A stretch of 64,000 bases of DNA from Sterolibacterium sp. (GCA_019105045.1 JAHRWT010000105.1:1-64000), one strand, 5' to 3'; shown: positions 20,148 to 29,581, numbered from the stretch's first letter. Program-made: numbers and translations. Notes: generated by a model from the letters alone, not told the origin.

Positions 20148-21217
20148 CATTTACCCGCCTGCTGCCTTCTGTACAGACTCAGCGCAGCATCAAGCCGCAA
20201 CTGTTCCTGTGGCGTGAATTCGGTTTCGCGCATCTGCTGCCGCACTGCCGAATCAGCCTGGTCATAGCGGGCAATGCGCTGCTGCCACTCAGCCTGCTGC
20301 CGATCAAGCTCGGCCAGGCGCTGGGTGGCTGCCGTACCAAATTCCCTGCTGCGCGCAGCCTGCCGCTCGTCCAATACCGTTGCATCCGCTGTGTGAAATG
20401 CCTCATTCTGTGCCGCGATGCGGGTTGGCAGCAGCGCAGCGTACCGCGCTTCGCGTTGCTCCGGACTGAGCAGCTGGTTGCTCAGAACTTCAAGCCGCTG
20501 CTCTTTTTCAGCCAGACTGAGATCCTCCCGCGCCCGCAAACGCAGGCGCTCGACAGTGAATTGGTCATAACGGTTGTCGTCACCAAACAGCCCATCAACT
20601 TCTGCCGCCGTGAAGTATTTTTCCTGCACGGCCTGACGGGTCAGCAGCGCAGTTTCCAGCGCACCAGCGGTCGCGCTGTAATCCATGTTGAGCGCCTGAG
20701 CCGACTCGCCAGGAAAATTGAGCTGGCCAAGCTGGCCACCACCTCTGGGAGCCGTCATTTGTGCCAGTTCATCACGATAACGCACGAACTGCTCCAGCAA
20801 ATGCAAAGCCTGCGCGCGATATTTTTCTGGTACCCGGTTGACCAGCAAACTGGCCGCATCGAGTCCGGGCCGACCGGCCAGTTGCTCGAAAATACGTACC
20901 AGATCGGCATTCAGCAAGGGATGTTTGCCTCGCCTTTGCCAGTCATTGACATCCAGCACCTGCACATCGATGTCATCAGGCAAAGTATCCGATGCCCGCC
21001 CCTGCCTTCCCTCGGCCATCGCTGTCCCAGAACCGGAGCCCACCGTCAAATCACTGCCATTCGCATGACCTGCGACAACAGCGTAGCCAGGCGAATAGTC
21101 CGAGCCTGGCTGCGGCGGTGGGCGATGATGCCCATGTTGAAAATAGGCAAGCAGCAGCCCCAGAGCCAGCACACAGACAACAACAGCCGCAGCGGCGGCT
21201 ACAACGGGCAAACGCAT
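20147..21217 (-). CDS. Lipase-specific foldase (lipase chaperone), membrane anchored
   Basis: A 356-residue steric chaperone of the Lif family that stays in the inner membrane and helps the adjacent secreted lipase fold in the periplasm. One N-terminal membrane helix (about 4-25) is followed by a Gly/Pro-rich linker and the long helical Lif domain. The family signature around residues 106-118, normally RxxxFDYxLSAxGE-like, reads VRIFEQLAGRPG here, so the Phe is kept but the Asp-Tyr-Leu-Ser part is lost. Its ATG follows directly on the lipase TAA with no gap. Identification rests on the helical pattern, size and the lipase partner. Confidence 0.85.
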   Translation of the reverse strand: MRLPVVAAAAAVVVCVLALGLLLAYFQHGHHRPPPQPGSDYSPGYAVVAGHANGSDLTVGSGSGTAMAEGRQGRASDTLPDDIDVQVLDVNDWQRRGKHPLLNADLVRIFEQLAGRPGLDAASLLVNRVPEKYRAQALHLLEQFVRYRDELAQMTAPRGGGQLGQLNFPGESAQALNMDYSATAGALETALLTRQAVQEKYFTAAEVDGLFGDDNRYDQFTVERLRLRAREDLSLAEKEQRLEVLSNQLLSPEQREARYAALLPTRIAAQNEAFHTADATVLDERQAARSREFGTAATQRLAELDRQQAEWQQRIARYDQADSAVRQQMRETEFTPQEQLRLDAALSLYRRQQAGK

Positions 21218-22222
21218 TTAAAGCCCAAGCTTTTTCAGACGGTTGGCATGTTCGCGATAGATCACTACCGGGCTGACGTCATTGGGTGAAACCAGGCCCC
21301 AGAAATTATTCACTTCATCCAGGTGATTCTGCCGATAGACCCCCAGCTGCCGCCCCAAACGCGATGCACAGATCGAAATCAGGCCGTCATTGGCCGTGCG
21401 GTCTTCCGGATCCAACAACCACATTGCCGGACCAGTCAAGGCAAACACATAATCCAGCGGATCGACATACGTCGTGAAAATCGCATTGCCTGTCCAGGAG
21501 TAATAACGCACGCCATCCACCAGCTCGGGCCCATCCAGCACCTTGCAATCCGCTGGCGGCAACCCTTGCGGGAACTTGGCATTGAACGCGGTCATGCCTT
21601 CCACACTCAGCGCCTCTAAAGACTTGAAGGCATCTTCCGGCGCGTTCTGCTTGCCTGAAAGAAAATCGATCAACTTTGCCAAGCCCTCCAGTCCCCCCTT
21701 GATCACATTGCCCAGAGGTTTACCCTTGAAATTGGTTGCAATGCCCGTCAGCGGCTGACCGCGCGTGTTCAGACCAGCCACGGCCGTGGCCGAAGCCACC
21801 CTGTCGGGCATCACCGCAGCGGCATAGCGAATAGTCGGCCCACCGTGGGAATGGCCAATCAGATTGACCTTTTCAGCCCCCGTGGCCGCCAGCACGTATT
21901 CAATCTGTCTCACCAACTGTTCGCCGCGTTCCTCGGAGGTGTTCAGTCCGGAAACTTCCGCCACATACACCTGGGCACCGCCAGCACGCAAATCGGGTAC
22001 GATCTTGTACCAGTAGTCGATGAACCCATTGAGAATGCTGTCAAAACCCAGCATGCCATGCACCAGAACGATGGGGTATTTCGTGGCGGTATAGCCCGCC
22101 GTCGGTGTGCCAATCGCGGTATTTGCCGGCGCTGCCCAAACCTGCCCTCCGCCAGGCGCCACACCGGCAAAAAGCACCAGCGACAAACCGACCGCTACAG
22201 CCCATTTTCTGCCTGTAAACAT
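21218..22222 (-). CDS. Secreted triacylglycerol lipase (family I, foldase dependent)
   Basis: A 334-residue extracellular lipase. A signal peptide (about 1-31, ending VWA-A) is followed by the alpha/beta-hydrolase core: oxyanion region VHGMLGFDS (54-62), nucleophile S125 in GHSHGG, acid D279 in ANDGLIS and catalytic H300 in NHLDEVN. C226 and C285 are placed like the single disulphide of Pseudomonas/Burkholderia family I.1-I.2 lipases, so export by Sec and a type II secretion system is likely. An AGGAGG Shine-Dalgarno lies 8 bases upstream. Confidence 0.95.
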   Translation of the reverse strand: MFTGRKWAVAVGLSLVLFAGVAPGGGQVWAAPANTAIGTPTAGYTATKYPIVLVHGMLGFDSILNGFIDYWYKIVPDLRAGGAQVYVAEVSGLNTSEERGEQLVRQIEYVLAATGAEKVNLIGHSHGGPTIRYAAAVMPDRVASATAVAGLNTRGQPLTGIATNFKGKPLGNVIKGGLEGLAKLIDFLSGKQNAPEDAFKSLEALSVEGMTAFNAKFPQGLPPADCKVLDGPELVDGVRYYSWTGNAIFTTYVDPLDYVFALTGPAMWLLDPEDRTANDGLISICASRLGRQLGVYRQNHLDEVNNFWGLVSPNDVSPVVIYREHANRLKKLGL

Positions 22223-22550
22223 CGCCTGCTCCTCCTGTTTTTTTGTTCATCCAGACGTGTGATGGGCAACGACCATACCCACAGCACACCCGCTTTTATC
22301 CAAGATTGTGGCTTTTTTAACACAGTTGGATTTTCAATGGAACGGAATCACAGGCAAGCGGTTGCTGGCCGTATAATCCACAGATCAACCTTCATACAGG
22401 GAGGCGCTGAGGAAATGATCGGAGTAAAGGCTGGGCGCGACGGCCGTCACATGTCAGCAAGACATGCGACGCAACCCGGCAGCGCACAACGCCATCGCAG
22501 CCATGTCAGCCATTTGCTTGACTTTTCCTGCGCACGCCAAGCTCACGGCC
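22223..22550. other. Divergent intergenic region, lipase / DUF4202 operon
   Basis: No gene is supported. On the plus strand a perfect TATAAT (22372-22377) could start the DUF4202-GGDEF/EAL operon, though no -35 is clear. A small inverted repeat, CATGTC-N5-GACATG, sits at 22450-22466. An in-frame ATG at 22464 would lengthen the DUF4202 protein by 29 residues. The lipase promoter should lie on the minus strand in the AT-rich part (about 22290-22345), but I could not fix it. Confidence 0.4.
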
Positions 22551-23198
22551 ATGGTTGAGCTTTCTCATCGATACCATCAGACAATCGCGCTGATTGATGC
22601 CTGCAATGCGGCAGATCCGAATCGCGAATTCGACGCTTTGAGCAACATGTTGCTGCCCAAAGAACAGCTCTACGCGCAACGCATGAGCGCAATGCTCGAG
22701 CGCTTCTCTCCGGAAGCAACAGAAACTGCCCGTATTGCCATACGTTCCCAGCACATCCAGCGCTGGAAAATTCCACGCAGCGACTATCCCGCCACACCGC
22801 AAGGTTACAAACAATGGCGCACGCGTCTCTACAGCTTCCACGCCGAAACTGTTGCCGCCCTGATGCAACAGGCCGGCTATGATGAAACCGCCATCGACTG
22901 TGTCAGGATCAGCGTTGGCAAGCGTGGCATCAAGACATATGCCCAGACGCAATTGCTCGAAGATGTCGCCAGCCTGGTCTTCATGGCGCACTATCTGGAT
23001 GATTTCCATACCCGGCATCCGGAATACAACCAGGACAAATGGCGTGACATCCTGCATAAAACCTGGAAAAAAATGTCGCCCGCCGGCCGCCGCTTTGCGC
23101 AGACTGCCATCAACGTGCCAGCCGCCCTCGCCCCTCTGCTGGCAGAGATAACAACTGCAACCGAGCCTGTGCAAGCCAATCTTTCCATGCGCGCATGA
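22551..23198 (+). CDS. DUF4202 family protein
   Basis: A 215-residue soluble protein matching DUF4202 by its N-terminal LIDACNAADPN, LLPKEQLYAQRMS, the RSQHIQRWKIPRSDYP segment (conserved His and Arg/Trp), FHAET and the late LVFMAHYLDDF. The conserved His/Asp residues resemble HD-type metal-binding helices, but the biochemical role is not established. The ATG at 22551 fits family N-termini; starts at 22464 or 22503 are possible. Its stop overlaps the next ATG (ATGA), so it is translationally coupled to a c-di-GMP protein. Confidence 0.75.
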   Translation: MVELSHRYHQTIALIDACNAADPNREFDALSNMLLPKEQLYAQRMSAMLERFSPEATETARIAIRSQHIQRWKIPRSDYPATPQGYKQWRTRLYSFHAETVAALMQQAGYDETAIDCVRISVGKRGIKTYAQTQLLEDVASLVFMAHYLDDFHTRHPEYNQDKWRDILHKTWKKMSPAGRRFAQTAINVPAALAPLLAEITTATEPVQANLSMRA

Positions 23199-25777
23199 GC
23201 AAACCCCCCAGCCAGATGACGGTGTACGACGAACTGCGCAAGGTGATGCTTGAGCAGCGCGCGATTTTTGACAACGTCACCGTGGGAGTCCTGTTTTCAC
23301 GCAACCGTACCGTGATTGCCTGCAATGCTCTGTGCGCGACGACCCTCGGTTACCCCAAGGAAGAACTGATCGGCCTGTCGGGCATGGCGCTTTACCCGTC
23401 GGAAGCAGCCTACCGGCTGATGGCCCGCAAAGCCACGCCGATACTTGCCGCAGGCAAGCCTTTTCACGATGAAATCGAATACCGCCGCAAGGACGGCAGC
23501 ACCTTCTGGGCCCGCACTTCGGCCAAGGCCATCGACCCGCAGCAACCTGCCAATGGCACCATCTGGATCATTACCGACATCACCGAAGAGCGCCGAGTGC
23601 GCGAAGAGCTGGCTGAAAAAACCCACGAACTGGAAGCCGTCTTTGAAACCTCCTTTGTCGGCATTGCCGTGCTGCGCGGAGAAAACATCCTCCGCTGCAA
23701 CCAGCACTATGCCGAACTGATCGGCGTCACGGTCGATGAACTCATCGGCCAGAACATGCGCGCGCTGTATCCGAACGAAGCCGACTACCTCAACTGTCAA
23801 ACCGCCTTTCGTGAAAGCCTTCAACACGGCAACGAGCATCAACTGGAACGCCGTCTTTGCCGCCAGGATGGCAGCCTGTTCTGGGCGCGCCTGTCGGCCC
23901 GGGCCTTTGATCCGGCCAGGCCCGATGATGGCACGGTCTGGATGATCGAAGACATTACCGATCGCAAGAATGCCGACGAACGGGTACGCACGGCACTGAC
24001 AGAACAGCAACTGATCTTCAACAACGCGGCCGTCGGCATGGCTTTCGTTCGCAACCGCATCATCAGCCGTTGCAACCGCAAGTTTGAAGAACTTTTCGGC
24101 TACGCTGAAAACGAACTGATCAACAGCTCGACCCTGATTCTTTACCCCACCTTGCGTGATTACGACGAAGATGGCATGGCCGTCCTCAACCCTCTGCAGT
24201 GTGGCGAAACCGCCATCAGCGAGCGCTTGATGCGTCGCAAGGATGGCAGCCAGCTCTGGATACGCGCTACCGGCCATCGCGCCAACACACCGGATGGCGG
24301 TCTGGATGTCATCTGGATCTACGAGGATGTCACCGAACGTCATCAGGCCGAAGATGCGCTGTTGCGTGCGCATGACGAACTGGAACAACGCGTGGTCGAG
24401 CGGACCTCCGAACTGGCGCGCACCAACAGTCAATTGCAGGAGGAAATCTACGAACGTCTGCAGGCCGAGCAGCGCATCTGGCACGTTGCCCACCATGATG
24501 CCCTCACCGGACTGCCCAATCGCAGCCTGCTGATGGATCGGCTCGACCAGGCACTGACCCAGGCCGCGCGCTCGCAACAGCGGGTGGCCATCATGTTTCT
24601 TGATCTGGATCGTTTCAAGAGCATCAACGACACCCTGGGGCATCATATCGGCGACCTGCTGCTCAAGCATGTCGCCAGCCACCTGCGTGAAGCGGTGCGC
24701 GCCATGGATACGGTCTCCCGCCTCGGAGGCGATGAGTTTGTCGTTGTTCTGCATGAAATCCAGGACATGGATGATGCCGTGCGGGTCGCAGAAAAAATCC
24801 TTGCCCGACTGGCTACGGCAGTCAAACTCGAAGGCCATACCCTTTACGCCACGCCGTCAATCGGCATCAGCCTCTACCCGGATGACGGCAGGGAAGCCTA
24901 TCAACTGATGAAAAACGCTGACACGGCGATGTACCACGCCAAGGAAAGCGGGCGCAACAATTTCCAGCTGTTCACCTCTCAGATGAACGACGAAACCGAG
25001 CGCGTTTTCACGCTGGAACAGCGCATGCGCCGAGCCCTGGAAGCGGGACATTTCGTTCTGCACTACCAGCCATTGTTCGATCACAACGACGGCAACATCT
25101 GCGGCGTGGAAGCACTGGTACGTTGGAATGATCCACAACACGGCCTGATTCCACCGCAGGAGTTTCTTCCCGTTGCCGAGGAAATCGGCCTGATCCTGCC
25201 TCTGGGTGAATGGATACTGCGCGAAGCCTGCCGTCAGCAGATGGCCTGGCAAGCACAAGGGCTGCCGGCCCTGCGCATGTCGGTCAACCTTTCGGCACGC
25301 CAGTTCCGCCAGAAAAGCCTGATCAACACGTTGCAGAACATCCTGACCGAAACCGGCATGAACGCCCGGCAACTGGAACTCGAAATCACCGAATCCTCAT
25401 TGATGCACGATGCGGATGAAACCTTGATCAAGCTGCGCCAGTTAACCGAAATGGGCATCACCCTGGCGATTGACGATTTCGGCACGGGCTATTCCAGCCT
25501 GTCCTATCTGAAAAAATATTCCGTCAACCGTCTCAAGATCGACCGGGACTTTGTCCGCAGTCTCTGCGACAACCAGGACGATGCCGCCATTGTGTCAACC
25601 ATTGTGGCCATGGCCAGCCATCTGGGACTGCATACCATGGCCGAAGGTGTTGAAACCCAGGACCAATTGCAGGCCCTGCTCGACCTGGGCTGCAAGCAGT
25701 TCCAGGGCAATCTGTTCTCCCAGCCTCTGCCGGCGGTGGATGCGGCCCTGCTTCTTGAAAAAGCAGGCAGGCAATGA
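23195..25777 (+). CDS. Triple-PAS diguanylate cyclase/phosphodiesterase (GGDEF-EAL)
   Basis: An 860-residue cytoplasmic signalling protein with no membrane segment. Three PAS domains (about 15-135, 145-255, 265-385; each ends in a D-I/V-T-E/D motif) lead into a coiled-coil linker (about 385-430). The GGDEF domain follows with an intact GGDEF (511-515) and an RxxD inhibitory site (RAMD) five residues before it. The EAL domain has EALVRW (639-644) and DDFGTGYSSLSYL. Both domains keep their key residues, so it may make and degrade c-di-GMP, with output set by the PAS inputs. It is coupled by 4-base overlaps to DUF4202 upstream and the hydrolase downstream. Confidence 0.96.
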   Translation: MSKPPSQMTVYDELRKVMLEQRAIFDNVTVGVLFSRNRTVIACNALCATTLGYPKEELIGLSGMALYPSEAAYRLMARKATPILAAGKPFHDEIEYRRKDGSTFWARTSAKAIDPQQPANGTIWIITDITEERRVREELAEKTHELEAVFETSFVGIAVLRGENILRCNQHYAELIGVTVDELIGQNMRALYPNEADYLNCQTAFRESLQHGNEHQLERRLCRQDGSLFWARLSARAFDPARPDDGTVWMIEDITDRKNADERVRTALTEQQLIFNNAAVGMAFVRNRIISRCNRKFEELFGYAENELINSSTLILYPTLRDYDEDGMAVLNPLQCGETAISERLMRRKDGSQLWIRATGHRANTPDGGLDVIWIYEDVTERHQAEDALLRAHDELEQRVVERTSELARTNSQLQEEIYERLQAEQRIWHVAHHDALTGLPNRSLLMDRLDQALTQAARSQQRVAIMFLDLDRFKSINDTLGHHIGDLLLKHVASHLREAVRAMDTVSRLGGDEFVVVLHEIQDMDDAVRVAEKILARLATAVKLEGHTLYATPSIGISLYPDDGREAYQLMKNADTAMYHAKESGRNNFQLFTSQMNDETERVFTLEQRMRRALEAGHFVLHYQPLFDHNDGNICGVEALVRWNDPQHGLIPPQEFLPVAEEIGLILPLGEWILREACRQQMAWQAQGLPALRMSVNLSARQFRQKSLINTLQNILTETGMNARQLELEITESSLMHDADETLIKLRQLTEMGITLAIDDFGTGYSSLSYLKKYSVNRLKIDRDFVRSLCDNQDDAAIVSTIVAMASHLGLHTMAEGVETQDQLQALLDLGCKQFQGNLFSQPLPAVDAALLLEKAGRQ

Positions 25778-26673
25778 ATGGCCAACATGCCACGACGGCC
25801 GCAGACCGAATGGCCTTTTTGCGCATTTCTTGTTTACCACTCATCTGCAGCCTGCTTGCCAGCCACCTGCTGGCCGCGTGCATCAGCCTGCCCTCCCTGG
25901 CCGAGCGCCGCGAACTGGCCGACACGCTGGCAGCAGCCCACCATTGGCAAGCAACGATGTTTTCCACCGACAGATTTGACTTGCTGGCCTATCTGCCACA
26001 GCAGACCAACCCGGTTGATGAACTGACAATCTACATCGAAGGCGACGGCTTTGCCTGGCAGACACCCGCCACGCCTTCACCCGATCCCACGCCGCGCAAC
26101 CCGCTGGCATTACGTCTGGCACTGAACCAGCCCGAAGGAACGGCCATCTACCTGGCTCGCCCCTGTCAATACACAGACGCTGTGGCAAGCGGCTGCAATG
26201 AACGTTACTGGACTGAGCAGCGTTTTGCCAACGACGTGATCCTTGCCACGAGTCAGGCCATCGATAAACTCAAATCCCGGTTCAACGCCCAGCGACTGAC
26301 ACTGGTTGGCTATTCCGGCGGCGGTGCCGTAGCCACCTTGGTCGCAGCGCGCCGGGACGATGTCAGACGCTTGATTACCCTTGCCGGCAACCTCGATCAT
26401 CGCGCCTGGACCACACATCATCGCCTTCAGCCACTTGCCGGCTCACTGAATCCGGCCAATGTATCTCCACTGCCGGCCAGCATCCAGCAAACCCATCTCG
26501 TTGGCGGCAAGGACAGAATCATTCCGGTGTGGATTGCCCAGAATTTTTCTGCCGCCTACGAGGCCAGGCAGCGTCCGGTCGTCCGCATCATCGACAATTA
26601 CGATCACAACTGCTGCTGGGCAGACGACTGGCCACAGCTCTGGCGCAGCCTGCAGCAGGAGAAATCTCGATAA
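25774..26673 (+). CDS. Alpha/beta-hydrolase lipoprotein
   Basis: A 299-residue predicted lipoprotein: a hydrophobic N-terminus ends in the lipobox LLAAC (C36), followed by a serine-hydrolase fold. The nucleophile is S181 in GYSGGG, the acid probably D247 in GGKDRIIP and the base H278 in DNYDHNC. The substrate is unknown; an esterase or peptidase role at the envelope is possible. Paired cysteines (131/141 and 280/281) could form disulphides. It is translated from an ATGA overlap with the GGDEF-EAL gene. The leader before C36 is long for a lipoprotein, so an ATG at residue 13 may be the true start. Confidence 0.8.
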   Translation: MNGQHATTAADRMAFLRISCLPLICSLLASHLLAACISLPSLAERRELADTLAAAHHWQATMFSTDRFDLLAYLPQQTNPVDELTIYIEGDGFAWQTPATPSPDPTPRNPLALRLALNQPEGTAIYLARPCQYTDAVASGCNERYWTEQRFANDVILATSQAIDKLKSRFNAQRLTLVGYSGGGAVATLVAARRDDVRRLITLAGNLDHRAWTTHHRLQPLAGSLNPANVSPLPASIQQTHLVGGKDRIIPVWIAQNFSAAYEARQRPVVRIIDNYDHNCCWADDWPQLWRSLQQEKSR

Positions 26674-26701
26674 ACCCACTGCCGACCAAGCGGCAAGCAC
26701 A

Positions 26702-26720
26702 CGGGCAGGTATACTGCCCG
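26702..26720. promoter_or_regulatory. Inverted repeat overlapping a -10 hexamer upstream of FKBP gene
   Basis: CGGGCAG-GTATA-CTGCCCG is a perfect 7-base inverted repeat. Its centre contains TATACT (26710-26715), a near-consensus -10 that would start transcription about 20 bases before the FKBP ATG. It could be an operator or, less likely given the absence of a T-run, a terminator for the hydrolase gene. Confidence 0.4.
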
Positions 26721-26740
26721 CCTTTCAAGGAGCCTACACA

Positions 26741-27085
26741 ATGACAACAATGACGACTGCAAGCGGCCTCGGTATTGAGGACATCAAAATCGGTGATGGC
26801 GCAGAAGCGCAGCCCGGCCAGCTGGTGACAGTCCATTACACCGGCTGGCTGACTGACGGACGCAAGTTTGATTCGAGCAAGGATCGTTTCGACCCTTTTA
26901 CCTTCCATCTTGGCGGACGCGAAGTGATCGCCGGCTGGGATGAAGGCGTTGCCGGCATGAAAGCAGGCGGCCTGCGCAAGCTGACCATACCGCCGGAACT
27001 TGGCTACGGTGCCCGTGGCGCAGGAGGCGTCATTCCTCCCAATGCGACCCTGTTGTTCGAAGTTGAGCTGCTGAGCGTTGCCTGA
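26741..27085 (+). CDS. FKBP-type peptidyl-prolyl cis-trans isomerase
   Basis: A 114-residue single-domain FKBP that catalyses prolyl isomerisation. The active-site residues are in order: [35 protein letters not shown] and [23 protein letters not shown]. It has no signal peptide or targeting extension, so it acts in the cytoplasm. An AAGGAG Shine-Dalgarno sits 8 bases before the ATG. It lies 67 bases after the hydrolase gene and converges on the histidine kinase gene. Confidence 0.95.
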   Translation: MTTMTTASGLGIEDIKIGDGAEAQPGQLVTVHYTGWLTDGRKFDSSKDRFDPFTFHLGGREVIAGWDEGVAGMKAGGLRKLTIPPELGYGARGAGGVIPPNATLLFEVELLSVA

Positions 27086-27145
27086 TCAGGTCGCAGTCTG
27101 CGCCACAACGTGCCCCACTCACCCCTGTTCCATCCTCTGGACAGA

Positions 27146-27892
27146 TCAGGGCAGAATCAGGGTCAAGCGCGCACCTTGGCCGCCCTCCGCCGCAAAGCCA
27201 TCATTGGCCAGTTCCAGCCGCCCCTGCTGCCCCGCCCGCCTGCTCTGACCAGACGGCACAGCATGACGGCTGGCAATCAGCCGGGCAAAACTGAGCCCCA
27301 GCCCGGTGCGCCCCCCCGTCCCACTGCCCGCCTCTCCGATCCAGCCATTGCACGTACTGCCAAAATCACCCAGTATCTCCTCGGGATATCCCGGACCATC
27401 GTCTTCGACGGTGAACCGCATTCCTTCGGCCATCAGATGCCCAATACTGAAGCGGACTTTTCTGTGTGCATGACGCACTGCGTTGCGCAAGGCGTCCAGT
27501 AGCGCGAACTTGACCAGGTAGGCATCAAAAACCCAGGGGCCGATTTCTTCAGCCACGGAAAAATCGGTTTCAACGCGAATGACATCCTCCGCCGATCGGG
27601 AGACCGCAAATTCCGCCATGACCTCAGCCAGAAAATCCGGGAGCAGATGATCTTCTATGCTCATGCGCAAACTGCCTTCACCGGCACGATAGAACGCAAG
27701 CAATTCCACCAATTGCCCGGTGAGCAAACCAACAAGCGCCTCTGCCTGCTTGAGTGCGGGGCAATCCGCAGGCTGCACACTGTGCACCTGCTCCCGCCTG
27801 GAAAAATCCTGGCGTGCCCTGGCAAGCAGGACACCCAGGCTATTCAGTGAATTCTTGGCATCATGAATGGCCACAGCCACCAGAGAATCCAC
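27146..27892 (-). CDS. Small soluble histidine kinase
   Basis: A 248-residue kinase core without any N-terminal sensor domain. It starts almost at the H-box (AIHDAKNSLNSL, H10), then has the N-box LRNAVRHA near 135, G1 box DDGPGYP near 163 and G2 box GLGLSFA near 199. The HDxKN form of the H-box resembles HisKA kinases with Asp after His. The GTG start lies 2 bases after the response-regulator stop, so it is co-translated with that gene. With no sensor of its own, it probably takes input from a partner, perhaps the TPR part of the response regulator. Confidence 0.85.
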   Translation of the reverse strand: MDSLVAVAIHDAKNSLNSLGVLLARARQDFSRREQVHSVQPADCPALKQAEALVGLLTGQLVELLAFYRAGEGSLRMSIEDHLLPDFLAEVMAEFAVSRSAEDVIRVETDFSVAEEIGPWVFDAYLVKFALLDALRNAVRHAHRKVRFSIGHLMAEGMRFTVEDDGPGYPEEILGDFGSTCNGWIGEAGSGTGGRTGLGLSFARLIASRHAVPSGQSRRAGQQGRLELANDGFAAEGGQGARLTLILP

Positions 27893-27894
27893 AA

Positions 27895-29520
27895 TCAGCC
27901 TTCCTTGCTGATGCGCGGCAAACCCGGAGGCGCCACTTTGTCATAAAAAAGTATGGCAGCAGCAAGTTTGGGATGCTCCGGATTGGCCTGGATGGCTCGC
28001 TCGACATAACGTCTGGCATCGGCAAGCTGCCTCAAATCCATGCCTTGCTGAGAGATGCGCATCATGATCGCCTGAGCCGCGTTGAGCAGTACCTGGGCGT
28101 TATTGTGCAAACGCTCTGCCGCTTCGACCAGCATGACGATTGCCTGATCAAGTTTGCCTTCCTTGGCCAGCGCAACCGCATCATTATTGAGGCGGATCAT
28201 GCGCGTTCGGGTTGCTTCGATGAACTCGACACCTTCATCTTTCAGACCGGCAACTTCAAATACCTTGCGCGCCCTCGCAAGCACCTGTTCATTTTCATGA
28301 TGATCTTCGGCAATTGTTTCTATGATCTGCCGGGCTTCACCTTCCTGTCCAATCGCAAAACATGACTGAGCCACTTCCAGCGCCGTATTGGCATCCAGCT
28401 CACCTTCCCGCTGCAAGGCTACCGCCTGGGCGTAGGCAGCTTCTGCAGCTTCAAGATTGCCGGCACTGATCTGCACCTGACATTCAAGTGCCGCCTGACG
28501 TGCCTTGAGATTCGGCGTATGGGAAAAATGCTTGCCCATGTCATTGACAGCCGTCAGGGCTTCCTTGTGCTTGCCCTGCTCGATACAGCTGCGCGAAAGT
28601 GCCGCATAGTCATCATGGCTTTTGAAAAAACCGGTGCGATCCTTTTCAACAGCAACCCGCAAGGCAGTTTCAGCTCGCCCAAAATCTGCATTTTCCAGCG
28701 CCAGGTTACCCAGCTCGCGATGACGCTGTGTAGAGGCAGAAACCTTCAGCGCGCGTTCAACCATCGCCTGTGCCGCAACCTTGTCGGTTTTTTCAAGAAT
28801 CTCGGTCAAAGCATCATAGGCCGCCAGATAATTGGGATAGGCCTGCAGCGAACTTTCCAGCGTGACTTTTGCTTCCTCCAACTGCCCCAAAGACTTCAGT
28901 GCAAAAGCCTTGCCCACCACGGCCCATGGCACCGAGCGTTGCGCAAGAATATTGTCGTAAAAAGCGTGTGCCTCATCATTCCGACCACATTTCAGCAACA
29001 AATCGCCCTTGATGCGCAGCAAATCCATTGCGTAGCGCCCGCCTTTGGCAAGCAGCGCATCACAAGCCTGCAACGCTTTTTGCGGATCGCCGCCCTTGAT
29101 GAGCATATGCTGGTAAACGGATTTCAGCGCTTCCTTTTTTTCCAATATGCGCAACAATCGTGTTGCCATGGTGTCAGCAGTAAATGGCTTGAGCAAATAA
29201 TCATCCGGCGAATACTCTGCTGTTGTTGAAACCTGTTGATAGCCAGACTCACCGGTTACCATCAGAAAAGCCGATGACAGTGGCAGCAGGTTACGACGGC
29301 GTATCAGTTCCAGAAACTGTTGACCATCGGCACCCTGACCGAGATTGTAGTCACAGACAATGATGTCGAATTTCCGTGCCGTCAGATTGTCAATGGCCTC
29401 CTTGATGTTGCGCACACTGACGCAGCTCTGCACACCGCACTCTGACAACTGTATGCGCAGGGAATTGCGCATCTCAGCATTGTCATCAATCAACAAGCAG
29501 GTTTTATTACTTAAATTCAT
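27895..29520 (-). CDS. TPR-containing response regulator
   Basis: A 541-residue protein with an N-terminal receiver domain (phospho-acceptor D57 in IVCDYNLG; acidic pair D12/D13; T89; K111 in LLKPF) fused to a long array of tetratricopeptide-like helical repeats from about 140 to 530. There is no DNA-binding or enzymatic output domain, so output is presumably through protein-protein contacts. A similar architecture occurs in several proteobacterial regulators of unknown output. It is followed at once by its kinase gene and lies downstream of pilQ, with a terminator-like hairpin just before its start. Confidence 0.9.
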   Translation of the reverse strand: MNLSNKTCLLIDDNAEMRNSLRIQLSECGVQSCVSVRNIKEAIDNLTARKFDIIVCDYNLGQGADGQQFLELIRRRNLLPLSSAFLMVTGESGYQQVSTTAEYSPDDYLLKPFTADTMATRLLRILEKKEALKSVYQHMLIKGGDPQKALQACDALLAKGGRYAMDLLRIKGDLLLKCGRNDEAHAFYDNILAQRSVPWAVVGKAFALKSLGQLEEAKVTLESSLQAYPNYLAAYDALTEILEKTDKVAAQAMVERALKVSASTQRHRELGNLALENADFGRAETALRVAVEKDRTGFFKSHDDYAALSRSCIEQGKHKEALTAVNDMGKHFSHTPNLKARQAALECQVQISAGNLEAAEAAYAQAVALQREGELDANTALEVAQSCFAIGQEGEARQIIETIAEDHHENEQVLARARKVFEVAGLKDEGVEFIEATRTRMIRLNNDAVALAKEGKLDQAIVMLVEAAERLHNNAQVLLNAAQAIMMRISQQGMDLRQLADARRYVERAIQANPEHPKLAAAILFYDKVAPPGLPRISKEG

Positions 29521-29539
29521 ACAGCCTGTTTCGCACTAA

Positions 29540-29581
29540 AAACAACGCCTGACTTGCAGAACGACTGCCATAGTCAGGCGT
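29540..29581 (-). terminator. Hairpin with U-run between pilQ and the response regulator gene
   Basis: On the minus strand a 10-base-pair stem (29581-29572 with 29554-29545) encloses 17 bases and is followed by TGTTTTTAG. It looks like the pilQ-operon terminator. It ends only about 20 bases before the downstream ATG, leaving no room for a promoter in between. It may therefore be a terminator read through to some extent, or a leader attenuator. A weak -35/-10 pair (TTGACT 29613-29608, CATATT 29588-29583, 19-base spacer) would start right at the stem. Confidence 0.6.

Noticed and set aside
23297-24838. 513-residue open frame antisense to the GGDEF-EAL gene
   Set aside because: It lies entirely within a gene with intact PAS, GGDEF and EAL motifs. 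Its translation has no recognisable domain and the frame follows from third-position GC bias.
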